From Vitreimonas flagellata (GTDB lineage: Bacteria > Pseudomonadota > Alphaproteobacteria > Caulobacterales > Aquidulcibacteraceae), in assembly GCF_004634425.1 (NCBI RefSeq), contig NZ_SBJL01000004.1, positions 310,001 to 374,000 of the forward strand: DNA of 64,000 nt, given 5' to 3'. Numbering within the stretch: the stretch's first letter is position 1; each line of letters begins with the position of its first letter. Below the pieces are notes generated by a model. That model was given only the letters and a program-made list of their open reading frames with translations. It searched no databases and had not been told where the DNA came from. This document shows positions 52,378 through 62,545 of the stretch, one piece after another. Position numbers and translations under genes: made by a program.

Positions 52378-52857
52378 TCATTTGCCGATCTGAATCCGCT
52401 TCGTGGTCGGCTTCGTCGTTTCCAGCTTTGGCAACGTCACCGTCAGCACGCCGTTCTTGAAGCTTGCTTTGGCGCGGTCTTCATCGACTTGCGCCGGCAA
52501 AGCCATGCGGCGTTCGAAGCGGCCATAGAAGCGTTCGCTATAGCGGCGCTCCTTATCGTCCGTTTCGGTGTGTTTTTCACCGCGTAGTGTCAGCACGTCG
52601 TCCTGGATGTTGATCTCGATGTCTTTCTCATCGAGGCCGGCAAGCTCGGCCGTGACCTTCAATTCCTTGTCGGTCTCCGTGAGTTCAACGGACGGAAAGC
52701 CAAAGCTGTTCTGCTCGCGCGTAAACGGCGCAAGCCCAAACCCGTTGAACGTATCGTCGAAGAGGCGGTTCATCTCCCGCTGCAGCGCGAAGAACGGGCT
52801 CACATCGCTGGGCCGGTCGGGCGCGCGGAAGCGACGCCCCGGTACGAGGTCAGTCAT
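52378..52857 (-). CDS. Hsp20 family small heat-shock protein
   Basis: A 159-residue alpha-crystallin-domain chaperone. The N-terminus has FFALQREMNRLFDDTFNGF; the crystallin fold carries AELAGLDEKDIEINIQDDVLTLRGEKH and the A-x-x-x-n-GVL signature ASFKNGVLTVTLPK. The C-terminal RIQIGK contains the IxI motif used for oligomerisation. A CTTGAA -35 element lies at 52946-52951 on its strand, suggesting heat-shock sigma control. Confidence 0.95.
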   Translation of the reverse strand: MTDLVPGRRFRAPDRPSDVSPFFALQREMNRLFDDTFNGFGLAPFTREQNSFGFPSVELTETDKELKVTAELAGLDEKDIEINIQDDVLTLRGEKHTETDDKERRYSERFYGRFERRMALPAQVDEDRAKASFKNGVLTVTLPKLETTKPTTKRIQIGK

Positions 52858-52945
52858 CGCATGCTCCTTACCATTTGTGCGGTGGGTCGGCGCGACCGTT
52901 CACGCCGGCCCTCATGCGCACGCATTTAGAAAACGCTTAGCGCGC

Positions 52946-52951
52946 TTCAAG
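52946..52951 (-). promoter_or_regulatory. possible heat-shock (sigma-32) -35 element upstream of hsp20
   Basis: CTTGAA on the minus strand, 89-94 nt upstream of the Hsp20 ATG. A TTCTAAAT stretch follows at about -10 spacing. The -10 is not the classical CCCCAT, so this is a half-site match only. Confidence 0.4.
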
Positions 52952-52964
52952 ACATTGCGTTGCC

Positions 52965-53318
52965 TCAACCGCCGCGCCGTTCTTGCACGCTTTCAATGTA
53001 CGCGAGCAGATCGTCGATCTGCGCTGGCGCCAAGCGAAACTCCGGCATGTCAGGATGGCCGACGAGAATACCTTCGGCGAACGCTTCTTCCAGCGCAGTG
53101 ACGGGATAGTCGCGTGAAAGCGTGCGGAAGGGCGGCGCCATCGGGTGGCGGCTTTCGCCCGTCGCGCCGATGGCGTGGCAGGTTGCGCAATTCAGCTCCG
53201 CCAGATGCCGGCCGGATTCAACGCTCGGCGTCTCCGCACGCCTCGGCGCAGGCTCGGCCAAACAGCTCGCGCATCCGCCCAGCGCCAGCGCGACGATCAC
53301 GAAGCTCACATGTCTCAT
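52965..53318 (-). CDS. class I cytochrome c lipoprotein
   Basis: A 117-residue exported monoheme cytochrome c. A signal peptide with a lipobox-like GGCASC at residues 14-19 suggests membrane anchoring. Heme c binding is CATCHAIG; the axial Met is in HPDMPEF. It probably carries electrons in the periplasm. It sits upstream of hsp20 on the same strand with a 107-nt gap containing the hsp20 promoter. Confidence 0.9.
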   Translation of the reverse strand: MRHVSFVIVALALGGCASCLAEPAPRRAETPSVESGRHLAELNCATCHAIGATGESRHPMAPPFRTLSRDYPVTALEEAFAEGILVGHPDMPEFRLAPAQIDDLLAYIESVQERRGG

Positions 53319-53463
53319 GGCCTTCTCCCGCTTGAAGCATCGCGCCCCGGCGCGCGCTGGCCTTGATCGAACGCAACTATCCCAAGCTTGGCGCCCTTGG
53401 GCGCATTGAACCTGTCATCCGAGGCGTGCAAGTAAACGGCCCTCGCGAGGAGATGCCGCCGCC

Positions 53464-54153
53464 ATGCTGGTTTGGGCCCAACGCACAGTTTCGGTGCTGA
53501 CCACCAGAGCCTTGGTCTATGGCGGGCTGTTTGTTTTCGTTGTGCTGCTTCACCTGGCCTTGTCCGCGGCGCTACGCGAGCACGGCTGGAATAGCGGCCT
53601 GGCGCTGACCGCCTCCGGCGGCGCGGTGCTGGGTCTCGTGCTCGTGCTCTTCAATCTGCTCGAACGCGTCCGCGAATGGCGGGCGGGGCGGCGCGAAATG
53701 GAGCGTATGCGCCAACGCCTGCCGGGCGGGCCGATGTGCGTCGTCTGGCGCGCGCCGGAAACCACGGTGGATCAAGATGACGACGCGATGCCGTGGGAAG
53801 TCGTCGGGCCATTGCGCGCGCGCTATCCGAAGCTGGCGCGGCGCATGGGTGTCGAGGGCGTCGCCATCGCCGAATTCGAAGTCAGCGCCGAGGGCCGCGC
53901 CAAGAACATTTCCTGCGTCGATGCTTGGCCGTCCGATGTCTTCTATGATGCCGCCCGCGAAGCCCTGGAACACGTACGCTTCCAGCCCAAATTCGACGTT
54001 CATGTCCGTTACGGCGCGAGCTATCGCATCCCGTTCGTGTTCCGCATTTCGGGCGCCGCGAAGTTGAAAGAGCAGGGCCGACGCGCCCGCAAACTCCGCC
54101 CGACTTTACAGGCGGCCCAGCAAGCTGTGGAAAAATTCCGCCGCACCGGCTGA
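53464..54153 (+). CDS. membrane protein with a C-terminal TonB-like domain
   Basis: A 229-residue protein with two N-terminal transmembrane helices (about residues 15-38 and 46-66) and a short basic linker. A C-terminal TonB-C fold follows: YPKLARRMGVEGVAIAEFEVSAEGRAKNISCVDAWP, then ALEHVRFQPKFDVHVRYGASYRIPFVFRI. The long proline-rich spacer that spans the periplasm in ordinary TonB proteins is absent, so the domain must act close to the membrane. Whether it energises an outer-membrane receptor or has another role is open. No exbB/exbD nearby. Confidence 0.78.
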   Translation: MLVWAQRTVSVLTTRALVYGGLFVFVVLLHLALSAALREHGWNSGLALTASGGAVLGLVLVLFNLLERVREWRAGRREMERMRQRLPGGPMCVVWRAPETTVDQDDDAMPWEVVGPLRARYPKLARRMGVEGVAIAEFEVSAEGRAKNISCVDAWPSDVFYDAAREALEHVRFQPKFDVHVRYGASYRIPFVFRISGAAKLKEQGRRARKLRPTLQAAQQAVEKFRRTG

Positions 54154-54185
54154 CCCCGCGCGTTAACGCATTGAACTTTCTTAAC

Positions 54186-54200
54186 TTAACCGCGCGTTCA
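54186..54200 (+). promoter_or_regulatory. near-consensus CtrA-type box upstream of divL
   Basis: TTAA-N7-TTCA, one base off the consensus, directly upstream of the perfect box. Together they form a two-site cluster in the divL promoter. Confidence 0.5.
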
Positions 54201-54205
54201 CCAAT

Positions 54206-54220
54206 TTAAGCTGTTGTTAA
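54206..54220 (+). promoter_or_regulatory. perfect CtrA-type box upstream of divL
   Basis: TTAA-GCTGTTG-TTAA, an exact match to the CtrA site TTAA-N7-TTAA, followed by C, 86 nt before the divL ATG. In Caulobacterales CtrA binds such sites; DivL in turn controls the CckA-ChpT-CtrA pathway, so this would close a feedback loop. Confidence 0.75.
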
Positions 54221-54306
54221 CGCTTGCGCGCAGCCTGCGGCGTTTCCCTGGCTGCGTCCCTGCGGGATGATGCCTGCGGGGTCCGGCGATTCGTTTCGCC
54301 GCTAAG

Positions 54307-56769
54307 ATGGAATTGGGGTCGGTATTGGACGGCGAATTCGCAAGCCTGCTGGTGGCGGGCGGCTCCGCGTCGATCGCGATTGCGTCGCTCATCTGGGCGA
54401 TGCGCGTGACCGATGGCGCGCGCGGCGGCGTCGACGCGTGGAAGAAGCGCGCGCGCGAACTTGAGGACAAAGTCGCCTGGGCGGACGCGATTTTCGGCGC
54501 GCACCCGGGCGTGGTGCTGATCTGGGAAGACATCACCGCCGACGCCGACGGCGATTGGGGCGCGCCACGCATTTACGGCAGCCCGCTCGCGCTCGCGAGC
54601 CTGCTGCGTTTCTCGGACGCGGCGGTCGCTGCATCGCCCGCCGTGCGCATCCTGCAAGGGCTCTCCGTTTTCGACGCGACCGACGCTACGGGCGCGGCCA
54701 CGCGTCTGTCGCCCGCGCTGACGCGTTTGCGCCGTGAGGGCGCCGCGTTCTCGCTCAAAATTTCCACGCCGGATGGCGTCTTCGTCGAAGTCGACGGCCG
54801 CACCGCGGGCGCGCGCGCTGTCGCTTGGATCATGGATGCCAGCGTTCGCGGCGTCGAAGAGGGCGCAGCCGGCGGTCGCATCGGCATCGGCCACGAAGTT
54901 ATCGCGCGCGATCCGGCCGCCTTCCTCGAAATGTGGAATGGCGCCCCGTTCATGGCCTGGCGCGTCAATGGCGCGATGAAGCTCGAATGGGCGAATCCGG
55001 AATATCTGGCGGCACTTGAAGCCAAATCGCTCGACCAAGCGCTCGCGCGCAATCTTCAGCTTGACCAAGGCGCCGTCGAACTTGCGCGCAAAGCCATCGA
55101 GACCGGCGAAGCGGTTGAAGAAACCCGCTCCGTCGTCGTGCGCGGCGGCGAGCTGCGCACGTTCCGTCTGCGCGTGTCGCCCGTCGCCGGCGGCGCCGCC
55201 GGCATGGCGATCGACGTCACCGAACAAGAAGCCGCGCGCGATCAGATCGCCCGCCAACAGCGCGCGCACGACGAGACTTTGAACTTCCTCGCCGAAGGCA
55301 TCGCCGTATTCGATGCGCAAAAGCGCCTCGTGTTTCACAATCTCGCCTTCGAGCGGATGTGGAATCTCGATGCGGGCTTCCTGCAGGATCGCCCCGCGCA
55401 CGCGGCGTGGCTCGATTATCTCAAAGAGAAGCGCAAGCTGCCGGCGCACGCGAATTACGCCGAATGGCGCGCGCGCGAACTGGCGCTCTACCAAGAGCAC
55501 AACGATCTGCCGCAAGATTTTTGGGTGTTGCCGGACAGCCGCATGTTCCGCATCGCGCGCCAGCGTCACCCGAACGGCGGCATGCTGCTGATTTTCTCCG
55601 ACATCACCAACGAAGTATCGCTGAAGAGCTCGTACGACGCGCTGCTGCAAACGCAGAAGGCCGCACTCGACAAGCTGCATGAAGCTGTCGTCGTGTTTGG
55701 TCTCGATGGGCGCTTGAAGCTGTCCAACGCCGCGTTCCAATCGGTGTGGAAGCTCGAAGCCGATCAGCTGCAGCCTGAAATGCCGTTCGATCGCGTGGTG
55801 GAACTCTGCCAGCCGCTCTTCCACGACAAGGCGATGTGGGCGCAGGTGCGCGCGCGCATCACGGACCCGTCGCCGGAAGCGCGCACTGAGTATCGCGCCG
55901 AAATGCGCCGCAGCGACGAGACGGTGCTGAAATTCCTGACCCGTCCGCTGCCGGACGGCGCAACGCTCGTGGCCTTCCAGGACATCACCGCCGATCGCCG
56001 CGTGGAAGAAGCGCTGCGCGAGCGCGCGGAAGCGTTCGAGCAAGCGGACAAGCTCAAGGGCCAATTCGTCGAGAACGTGTCCTACCAGCTGCGCAATCCA
56101 CTGCAGGCCATTCTCGGCAACGCCGAGCTGTTGCAGCATCGCGTGTTCGGCCCGCTCAATGATCGCCAGGTCGAGCAGGTGGGCTCGATCATCGACGCCG
56201 CCGGCAATCTCTCCAAACTGATCGACAACATTCTCGATGTGGCGATGGTCGAAGCCGGCAATGTGCAGCTCGATCTCGGCCCCGTGAACATCTACGACAC
56301 GATCAGTGAATCCGTGCAGATGGCCGCCTCGAAAGCGCGTGACACCGAAGTGCCGATCCGCATCAAATGCGATCCCTCGATCGGCGACATCGAAGCCGAT
56401 CAAAAGCGCATCACGCAAGTGATCGTGAATCTGCTCTCGAACGCGCTGCGCCATACCGAGCGCGGCGACACGATCACAGTGTCCGCCGAACGCCTCGACG
56501 GCATCGTGCGCCTCACCGTCGCCGACACCGGCAAAGGCATGGGCTTCGATCAACAAGCGCGCGCGTTTGACAGCTTCCAATCCGGCGATCGTCGCGGCGC
56601 GGGCCTCGGCCTCGCCCTCGTGCGCTCATTCGTGGAAATGCACGGCGGTTGGGTCGCACTGCAAAGCGAGCCAGGCCGCGGCGTCACCGTCACGTGCCAC
56701 CTGCCCGCTACCGCCCCCGCCGCCGGCCCGCCGCCAGTGCAGCCCGGCGTAAAGCAACGCGCGGCTTAA
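54307..56769 (+). CDS. divL: DivL-type cell-cycle pseudo-histidine kinase
   Basis: An 820-residue membrane-tethered PAS/kinase protein. One N-terminal transmembrane helix (about residues 14-33), then several PAS-like domains (residues ~50-560), then a kinase-like core. The H-box reads FVENVSYQLRNPLQAILG with Tyr593 in place of the phosphorylated His, the hallmark of Caulobacter DivL. The N-box NLLSNALRHT and G boxes (DTGKGM, GAGLGLALV) remain. DivL acts as a tyrosine-bearing sensor that binds DivK and controls the CckA kinase and thereby CtrA. The CtrA boxes lie upstream. Confidence 0.93.
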   Translation: MELGSVLDGEFASLLVAGGSASIAIASLIWAMRVTDGARGGVDAWKKRARELEDKVAWADAIFGAHPGVVLIWEDITADADGDWGAPRIYGSPLALASLLRFSDAAVAASPAVRILQGLSVFDATDATGAATRLSPALTRLRREGAAFSLKISTPDGVFVEVDGRTAGARAVAWIMDASVRGVEEGAAGGRIGIGHEVIARDPAAFLEMWNGAPFMAWRVNGAMKLEWANPEYLAALEAKSLDQALARNLQLDQGAVELARKAIETGEAVEETRSVVVRGGELRTFRLRVSPVAGGAAGMAIDVTEQEAARDQIARQQRAHDETLNFLAEGIAVFDAQKRLVFHNLAFERMWNLDAGFLQDRPAHAAWLDYLKEKRKLPAHANYAEWRARELALYQEHNDLPQDFWVLPDSRMFRIARQRHPNGGMLLIFSDITNEVSLKSSYDALLQTQKAALDKLHEAVVVFGLDGRLKLSNAAFQSVWKLEADQLQPEMPFDRVVELCQPLFHDKAMWAQVRARITDPSPEARTEYRAEMRRSDETVLKFLTRPLPDGATLVAFQDITADRRVEEALRERAEAFEQADKLKGQFVENVSYQLRNPLQAILGNAELLQHRVFGPLNDRQVEQVGSIIDAAGNLSKLIDNILDVAMVEAGNVQLDLGPVNIYDTISESVQMAASKARDTEVPIRIKCDPSIGDIEADQKRITQVIVNLLSNALRHTERGDTITVSAERLDGIVRLTVADTGKGMGFDQQARAFDSFQSGDRRGAGLGLALVRSFVEMHGGWVALQSEPGRGVTVTCHLPATAPAAGPPPVQPGVKQRAA

Positions 56770-56776
56770 CACGCAT

Positions 56777-56814
56777 CCCTCCCCGCGCGCGGGGAGGGGC
56801 AGGGGCGGGGATAG
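56777..56814. repeat. GC-rich repeat, copy A (with palindrome)
   Basis: A perfect palindrome CCCTCCCCGCGCGCGGGGAGGG at 56777-56798 runs into GGGGAGGGGCAGGGGCGGGGATAG (56791-56814). The latter recurs inverted at 57421-57444 with 21 of 24 matches. It lies just past the divL stop. Confidence 0.8.
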
Positions 56815-56855
56815 CTCCGTCAAAGCGAGGATAGAGCGCGCCTCTATCCCACACC

Positions 56856-56954
56856 TCGGACCGCCGGCTTCCAGCCGGCATCTTCATTTTGGACAAAGCA
56901 AAACCGTTGAGTGCCTTGGCCTTCCACCGTGCCGGCTGGAAGCCCGCGGTCCGA
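56856..56954. repeat. 25-bp inverted repeat, 49-nt loop
   Basis: Arms 56856-56880 (TCGGACCGCCGGCTTCCAGC...) and 56930-56954 match at 24 of 25 positions in inverted orientation. No coding sequence lies inside. It has the look of a repetitive extragenic palindrome or a MITE-like remnant. Confidence 0.88.
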
Positions 56955-57005
56955 ACGGCAAAAAATCTATCCGACCGAGTTCAAACCGCGCGCACACTCC
57001 CGCGC

Positions 57006-57453
57006 ATGAAACACATCGCCCACTCCACCCTGACCAGAGAGGATCTCGAGCGCCAACAGCGCTCGCTCTTCCTGTGGCTGCTGGGCCGTGATGCTCGTTC
57101 TGCGCCTGGGCACAAACGCGCATCGCTCAAAAAGCCTCGAACGCGTGATCAGCAAATGCGAGCGCTTCGTCCACGCGCATCTCATCTGCGTCGCACTCTC
57201 GCGCCAACGCTTTAACGTGCGCGCGCAGCTCTACATCGCCCACGGCGTGCGCGCTCACAAAGCCCACCCGCGCCTGCTCGCGCGCAGCTTCCGTAAGCGC
57301 AATGCGAGCTTCTACGTGCGCATCCTGCATGCGCTGCATGTGTTCAATCATGCCGAACGCTACATCGCACAGCTGACACGCAAACTTCGCGGCGGGCCCA
57401 TGCATCTGGTGTTGGCGACGCCATCCCCACCCCCGCCCCTCCCCACTGCGTGA
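57006..57453 (+). pseudogene. frameshifted hypothetical ORF bracketed by repeats
   Basis: The frame from ATG 57006 (MKHIAHSTLTREDLERQQRS...) loses its coding-like GC3 pattern near 57085. The +1 frame from there to 57453 keeps it and gives a His/Arg-rich sequence of ~120 residues. One base skipped near 57085 would join them into a ~145-residue protein. No family recognised; no ribosome site is obvious. The 3' end runs into repeat copy B. It may be a decaying or repeat-associated gene, or a sequencing error. Confidence 0.4.
57421..57444. repeat. GC-rich repeat, copy B (inverted)
   Basis: The reverse complement of this segment reads GGGGAGGGGCGGGGGTGGGGATGG, 21 of 24 identical to copy A at 56791-56814. 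The two bracket the frameshifted ORF and the 25-bp inverted repeat. Confidence 0.75.
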
Positions 57454-57468
57454 GGAGGGGAGCGCTAC

Positions 57469-58863
57469 TCACCGCGCATAATCCCGCACGATGCTCTCCA
57501 GAAACTCCCGCCCTTCGAACACCGATTGCACGCGGATCTTTTCGTTGAGGCCGTGTGCGTTGCCTTCGCCGGGCAGCGAGAACATACCGCTCATGCCGTA
57601 GGTCGGGATGCCGGCATTGTTGAGGAAGCGACCGTCCGTGGCGCCGACAGTCATCGTCGGCACGATCGGCGTGTTCGGCCAAAGCCGTGCGGCGGCACGC
57701 TCGACTGGGCCCATGATCTCGCGCGTCAGCGCCGGCGGGCTCGATCCATCGCGGCGACGCACGATGCCGACCTCGATTTGCGCATCACCAACAGCGCGTT
57801 GCAGCTCGGCTTGCACTTCCTCCGGCGTATGGCCCTGCAACACACGGCACGAGAGCGTCGCCATTGCGCGTTGCGGCAGCGCGTTGGCGGCGTGGCCCGC
57901 GTCGAGCTCCGTGGCGACGCACGTCGTGCGCATCATCGCATTGAAGCTCGGATCTTGCGCGACGCGCGCCGCGGCCGCCGCATCATTCGGATTGCGCGCA
58001 AGCGCACTCATGGCCGTACCCATCTCACCGCCCACGATCGGCGCCATGCGCTCGAAGAAGGCGCGCGTCACCGGATTGAGTTCGACTGGGAATTGATACG
58101 CGGCCAGCCGCGTCAGCCCATTGCTCAGGCGATAGATCGCGTTGTCGGGCACGGGCCGCGAAGAATGGCCGCCCGGATTGGTGACCGTGAGCGTCATCAC
58201 TTGGTGGATTTTTTCACCGGCTTGAACATTGAGCGCCACCGGGCCGTTCGCGCCCAGGATGCCGCCCGCGCCTTCGTTGATCGCGAAATCGGCTTGCAGC
58301 CATTGGCGATGATTGCGCAGCAGATAATCGACGCCATTGACGCGGTTCGAGGTTTCCTCGCCGCAGGTCAGCGCCATGCGGATGGTGCGTCGCGGGCGAT
58401 AATTCTCGCGGCGCATGCGCACCAGCATGTCGACGAACACCGCCGCCATCGCCTTGTCGTCCGCCGTGCCGCGCCCGTAGAAGAAGCCGTTCTCTTCGTA
58501 GAGCGTGAACGGATCGCGCTCCCAATCCTCGCGCCGCGCATCAACTACATCGATATGCGCCAGCAGGAGCAGCGCGCGCTGGCGCGACGTGCCGCGAATT
58601 TGCGCAACGAGATTGCCGTCGCCCGGCGCGCCGTCCGGCACGATCACCTGCGCATCGGCCTCGGAGAAACCGGCATTGCGCAGATGCACGAGCATGGCTT
58701 CCGCCGCCCGCGTGCACGAGCCCGTGCTCGGCGAGGTGTCGATCTCGACGAGCTCTTCATAGATCGCGCGAAACGCCGCGCGCTCAGGCGTCAGCTCTTG
58801 CGCCTCCGCGCGCGCGCCAAATCCCACAAACGCGACCGCGGCCGCCAAAACCCAAGCCCGCAT
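57469..58863 (-). CDS. M20 family metallopeptidase, exported
   Basis: A ~464-residue zinc aminoacyl peptidase of the M20 family. The signal peptide covers residues 1-~22 (start ATG 58863, preceded by GGAGGGG). The di-zinc site shows LLAHIDVVDA (with the bridging Asp), GRGTADDKA, TCGEETS with the catalytic Glu, and a final His in NAHGLNEKI. The dimerisation insert lies in the middle (GGHSSRPVPDNAI). It probably degrades small peptides in the periplasm. Confidence 0.93.
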   Translation of the reverse strand: MRAWVLAAAVAFVGFGARAEAQELTPERAAFRAIYEELVEIDTSPSTGSCTRAAEAMLVHLRNAGFSEADAQVIVPDGAPGDGNLVAQIRGTSRQRALLLLAHIDVVDARREDWERDPFTLYEENGFFYGRGTADDKAMAAVFVDMLVRMRRENYRPRRTIRMALTCGEETSNRVNGVDYLLRNHRQWLQADFAINEGAGGILGANGPVALNVQAGEKIHQVMTLTVTNPGGHSSRPVPDNAIYRLSNGLTRLAAYQFPVELNPVTRAFFERMAPIVGGEMGTAMSALARNPNDAAAAARVAQDPSFNAMMRTTCVATELDAGHAANALPQRAMATLSCRVLQGHTPEEVQAELQRAVGDAQIEVGIVRRRDGSSPPALTREIMGPVERAAARLWPNTPIVPTMTVGATDGRFLNNAGIPTYGMSGMFSLPGEGNAHGLNEKIRVQSVFEGREFLESIVRDYAR

Positions 58864-58967
58864 GAACCCCTCCGTCAGGTCATGAATGAACAAGTTCTGA
58901 CCAAGGTTCAATCCGCGACCCAAATTGGGTCCATCAGGAACAACGCGAGATTAACCGCGCGCAGGGC

Positions 58968-59316
58968 ATGGAATTCACCATGTCTGGTTCCGCCCCCGTC
59001 GCGTCCGCGCGTAAGCTCTTGCTTACGTTTGCGCCTGCGTTGGCGCTGACCTTCGCCAGCCTCGGCGCGGCCGTGGCGTTTGAAGTCGGCCCGCGCACGC
59101 CGCGCCAAGTCGCGGCGGTATTTCCACCCTGGTGGTCGCCGGCGCGCGTGTTCGAAGCGGCGTCCGACGCTGGCGCCGTCACCGCCATCGGCGGCGCCCG
59201 CAACATCGTGATCGTCGTCGCTGACGATGACCAATTGCCCGCGCGCCTCAACGCAGCCGGCGCGCTTCTGCAACTCAACCCAAGTCTCACCGGTCTCTGC
59301 GCCGAGGATCAAAGAG

Positions 59317-59324
<8 letters not shown>
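58968..59324 (+). CDS. small membrane-anchored protein coupled to the chemotaxis receptor gene
   Basis: A 118-residue protein with an N-terminal transmembrane helix (about residues 17-38) and a periplasmic or cytosolic domain containing [23 protein letters not shown] and [21 protein letters not shown]. No family is recognised with confidence. Its stop overlaps the ATG of the following receptor gene by 8 nt, so it is probably made together with the receptor and may modulate it. Starts at ATG 58968 or 58980. Confidence 0.75.
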
Positions 59325-61220
<1,896 letters not shown>

Positions 61221-62462
61221 CTATTTCGCGCTTGCGACCAATTCTTTCATTGGCCTTGTCTCGTCGGCGATGACGTCCCGCGGCAGCGAACGCCCCGTCT
61301 GGATCAGCATCTTCGCCCCCAAATACTCGGCCGGCTTGTTGACCGCATCGACCGCGATCAATTTTTCGCCCTGATAATAGAACGCCGCGAAGGCGCGGTC
61401 AGTCATGACGCCACGGAAGACGATGTGATCATAGCCGTTAAAAAGACCGGCGATCTGCAGTTTGAGATCATATTGATCCGACCAGAACCATGGCGCCTCA
61501 AGGGCGGGCGGTTTGCCGCCGGTAATCGCAGCCGCCACGATCTTCGCGCCTTCGATCGCGTTATGCACGCTTTCGAGCCGGCATAGACGATTGTCAAAAA
61601 AGCTGATCGGGCGCGCGGCGCAATCGCCGATGGCGAAGATGTTCGGATCGGACGTGCGGCATTGGGCGTCGGTGATGACGCCGTTTTCGGTGGTGAGCCC
61701 GCATTGCGATGCGAGCGTCATTTCGGGATTCACACCGATGCCGGCGAGCACGATATCGGCCGGAATCTCTGTGCCGTCGGTGAGGCCGACGGCGGTCACG
61801 TGATCGCTGCCTTTGATCAGAGCCGGCTGGCCGCCAAGCACGAAGCGCACGCCTTGGCGCGTGTGTTCATCCAGGAAGAAGCCAGCGACCTCGGGGCTGG
61901 TCACGCGTGCGAGCGGCCGGACGGCGGTTTCCACCACGGTGACGTCGAGTCCCAGCTGGCGCGCGACAGCGGCGGCTTCCAGGCCGATATAGCCCGCGCC
62001 AATGACGACGAGCTTTTTGCCCTGCACGAAATGCGGCTTCATCGCATCGATGTCAGCGGCTGTGCGCAGCGTGAACACGCCAGCAAGGTCGGCGCCCGCG
62101 AGCGGTAGCTTGCGTGGCCGCGAGCCTGTCGCCAGGACAAGCGCGTCGTAGCTCAATTCGCGCCCGCCCTCGACGCGCACCTTCTTGCTGGCGCGATCTA
62201 TCCAGACCGCTTTCAGCGACGTCAGCAGCGCGATGTTCTCTTCGCCATAGACGCTGGCCGGGCGCAGCAGCAGCCGATCCATATCCAGCTCGCCGGCGAG
62301 GTATTTCTTCGACAGCGGCGGGCGCTGGTAAGGCGCGTACGGCTCTTCGCCGATGAGCGTAATGTCGCCCGCGAAGCCGCCTTGGCGCAGGCGTTGAGCC
62401 GTCTCGCCGCCGGCCTGGCCGGCGCCGATGATGATAACGCGTTTGATTTCGTTCATAGTCAC
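61221..62462 (-). CDS. NAD(P)H-dependent ferredoxin reductase (FAD)
   Basis: A 413-residue two-dinucleotide-fold flavoprotein of the rubredoxin/putidaredoxin-reductase group. The FAD motif is VIIIGAGQAGGETAQRLR; the NAD motif is VVIGAGYIGLEAAAVA; IFAIGDCAA closes the FAD site. Its partner ferredoxin gene follows directly. No P450 or dioxygenase gene is in the window, so the electron acceptor is unknown. Confidence 0.95.
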   Translation of the reverse strand: MTMNEIKRVIIIGAGQAGGETAQRLRQGGFAGDITLIGEEPYAPYQRPPLSKKYLAGELDMDRLLLRPASVYGEENIALLTSLKAVWIDRASKKVRVEGGRELSYDALVLATGSRPRKLPLAGADLAGVFTLRTAADIDAMKPHFVQGKKLVVIGAGYIGLEAAAVARQLGLDVTVVETAVRPLARVTSPEVAGFFLDEHTRQGVRFVLGGQPALIKGSDHVTAVGLTDGTEIPADIVLAGIGVNPEMTLASQCGLTTENGVITDAQCRTSDPNIFAIGDCAARPISFFDNRLCRLESVHNAIEGAKIVAAAITGGKPPALEAPWFWSDQYDLKLQIAGLFNGYDHIVFRGVMTDRAFAAFYYQGEKLIAVDAVNKPAEYLGAKMLIQTGRSLPRDVIADETRPMKELVASAK

Positions 62463-62545
62463 AGCGGCTTAGCTTTTGCGGCCTCTGCGCGGCTTGCGCA
62501 AGGCGCCCTTGATGCCGCGCTGCCGCTAGGCCAGCATCCGCCGCC

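Noticed and set aside
54217-56580. 787-residue open frame antisense to divL
   Set aside because: It mirrors divL codons; no start signal or domain on that strand. High GC keeps antisense frames open.
57127-57405. Minus-strand 92-residue frame opposite the frameshifted ORF
   Set aside because: Third-position GC favours the plus strand; its plausible composition is a complement effect.
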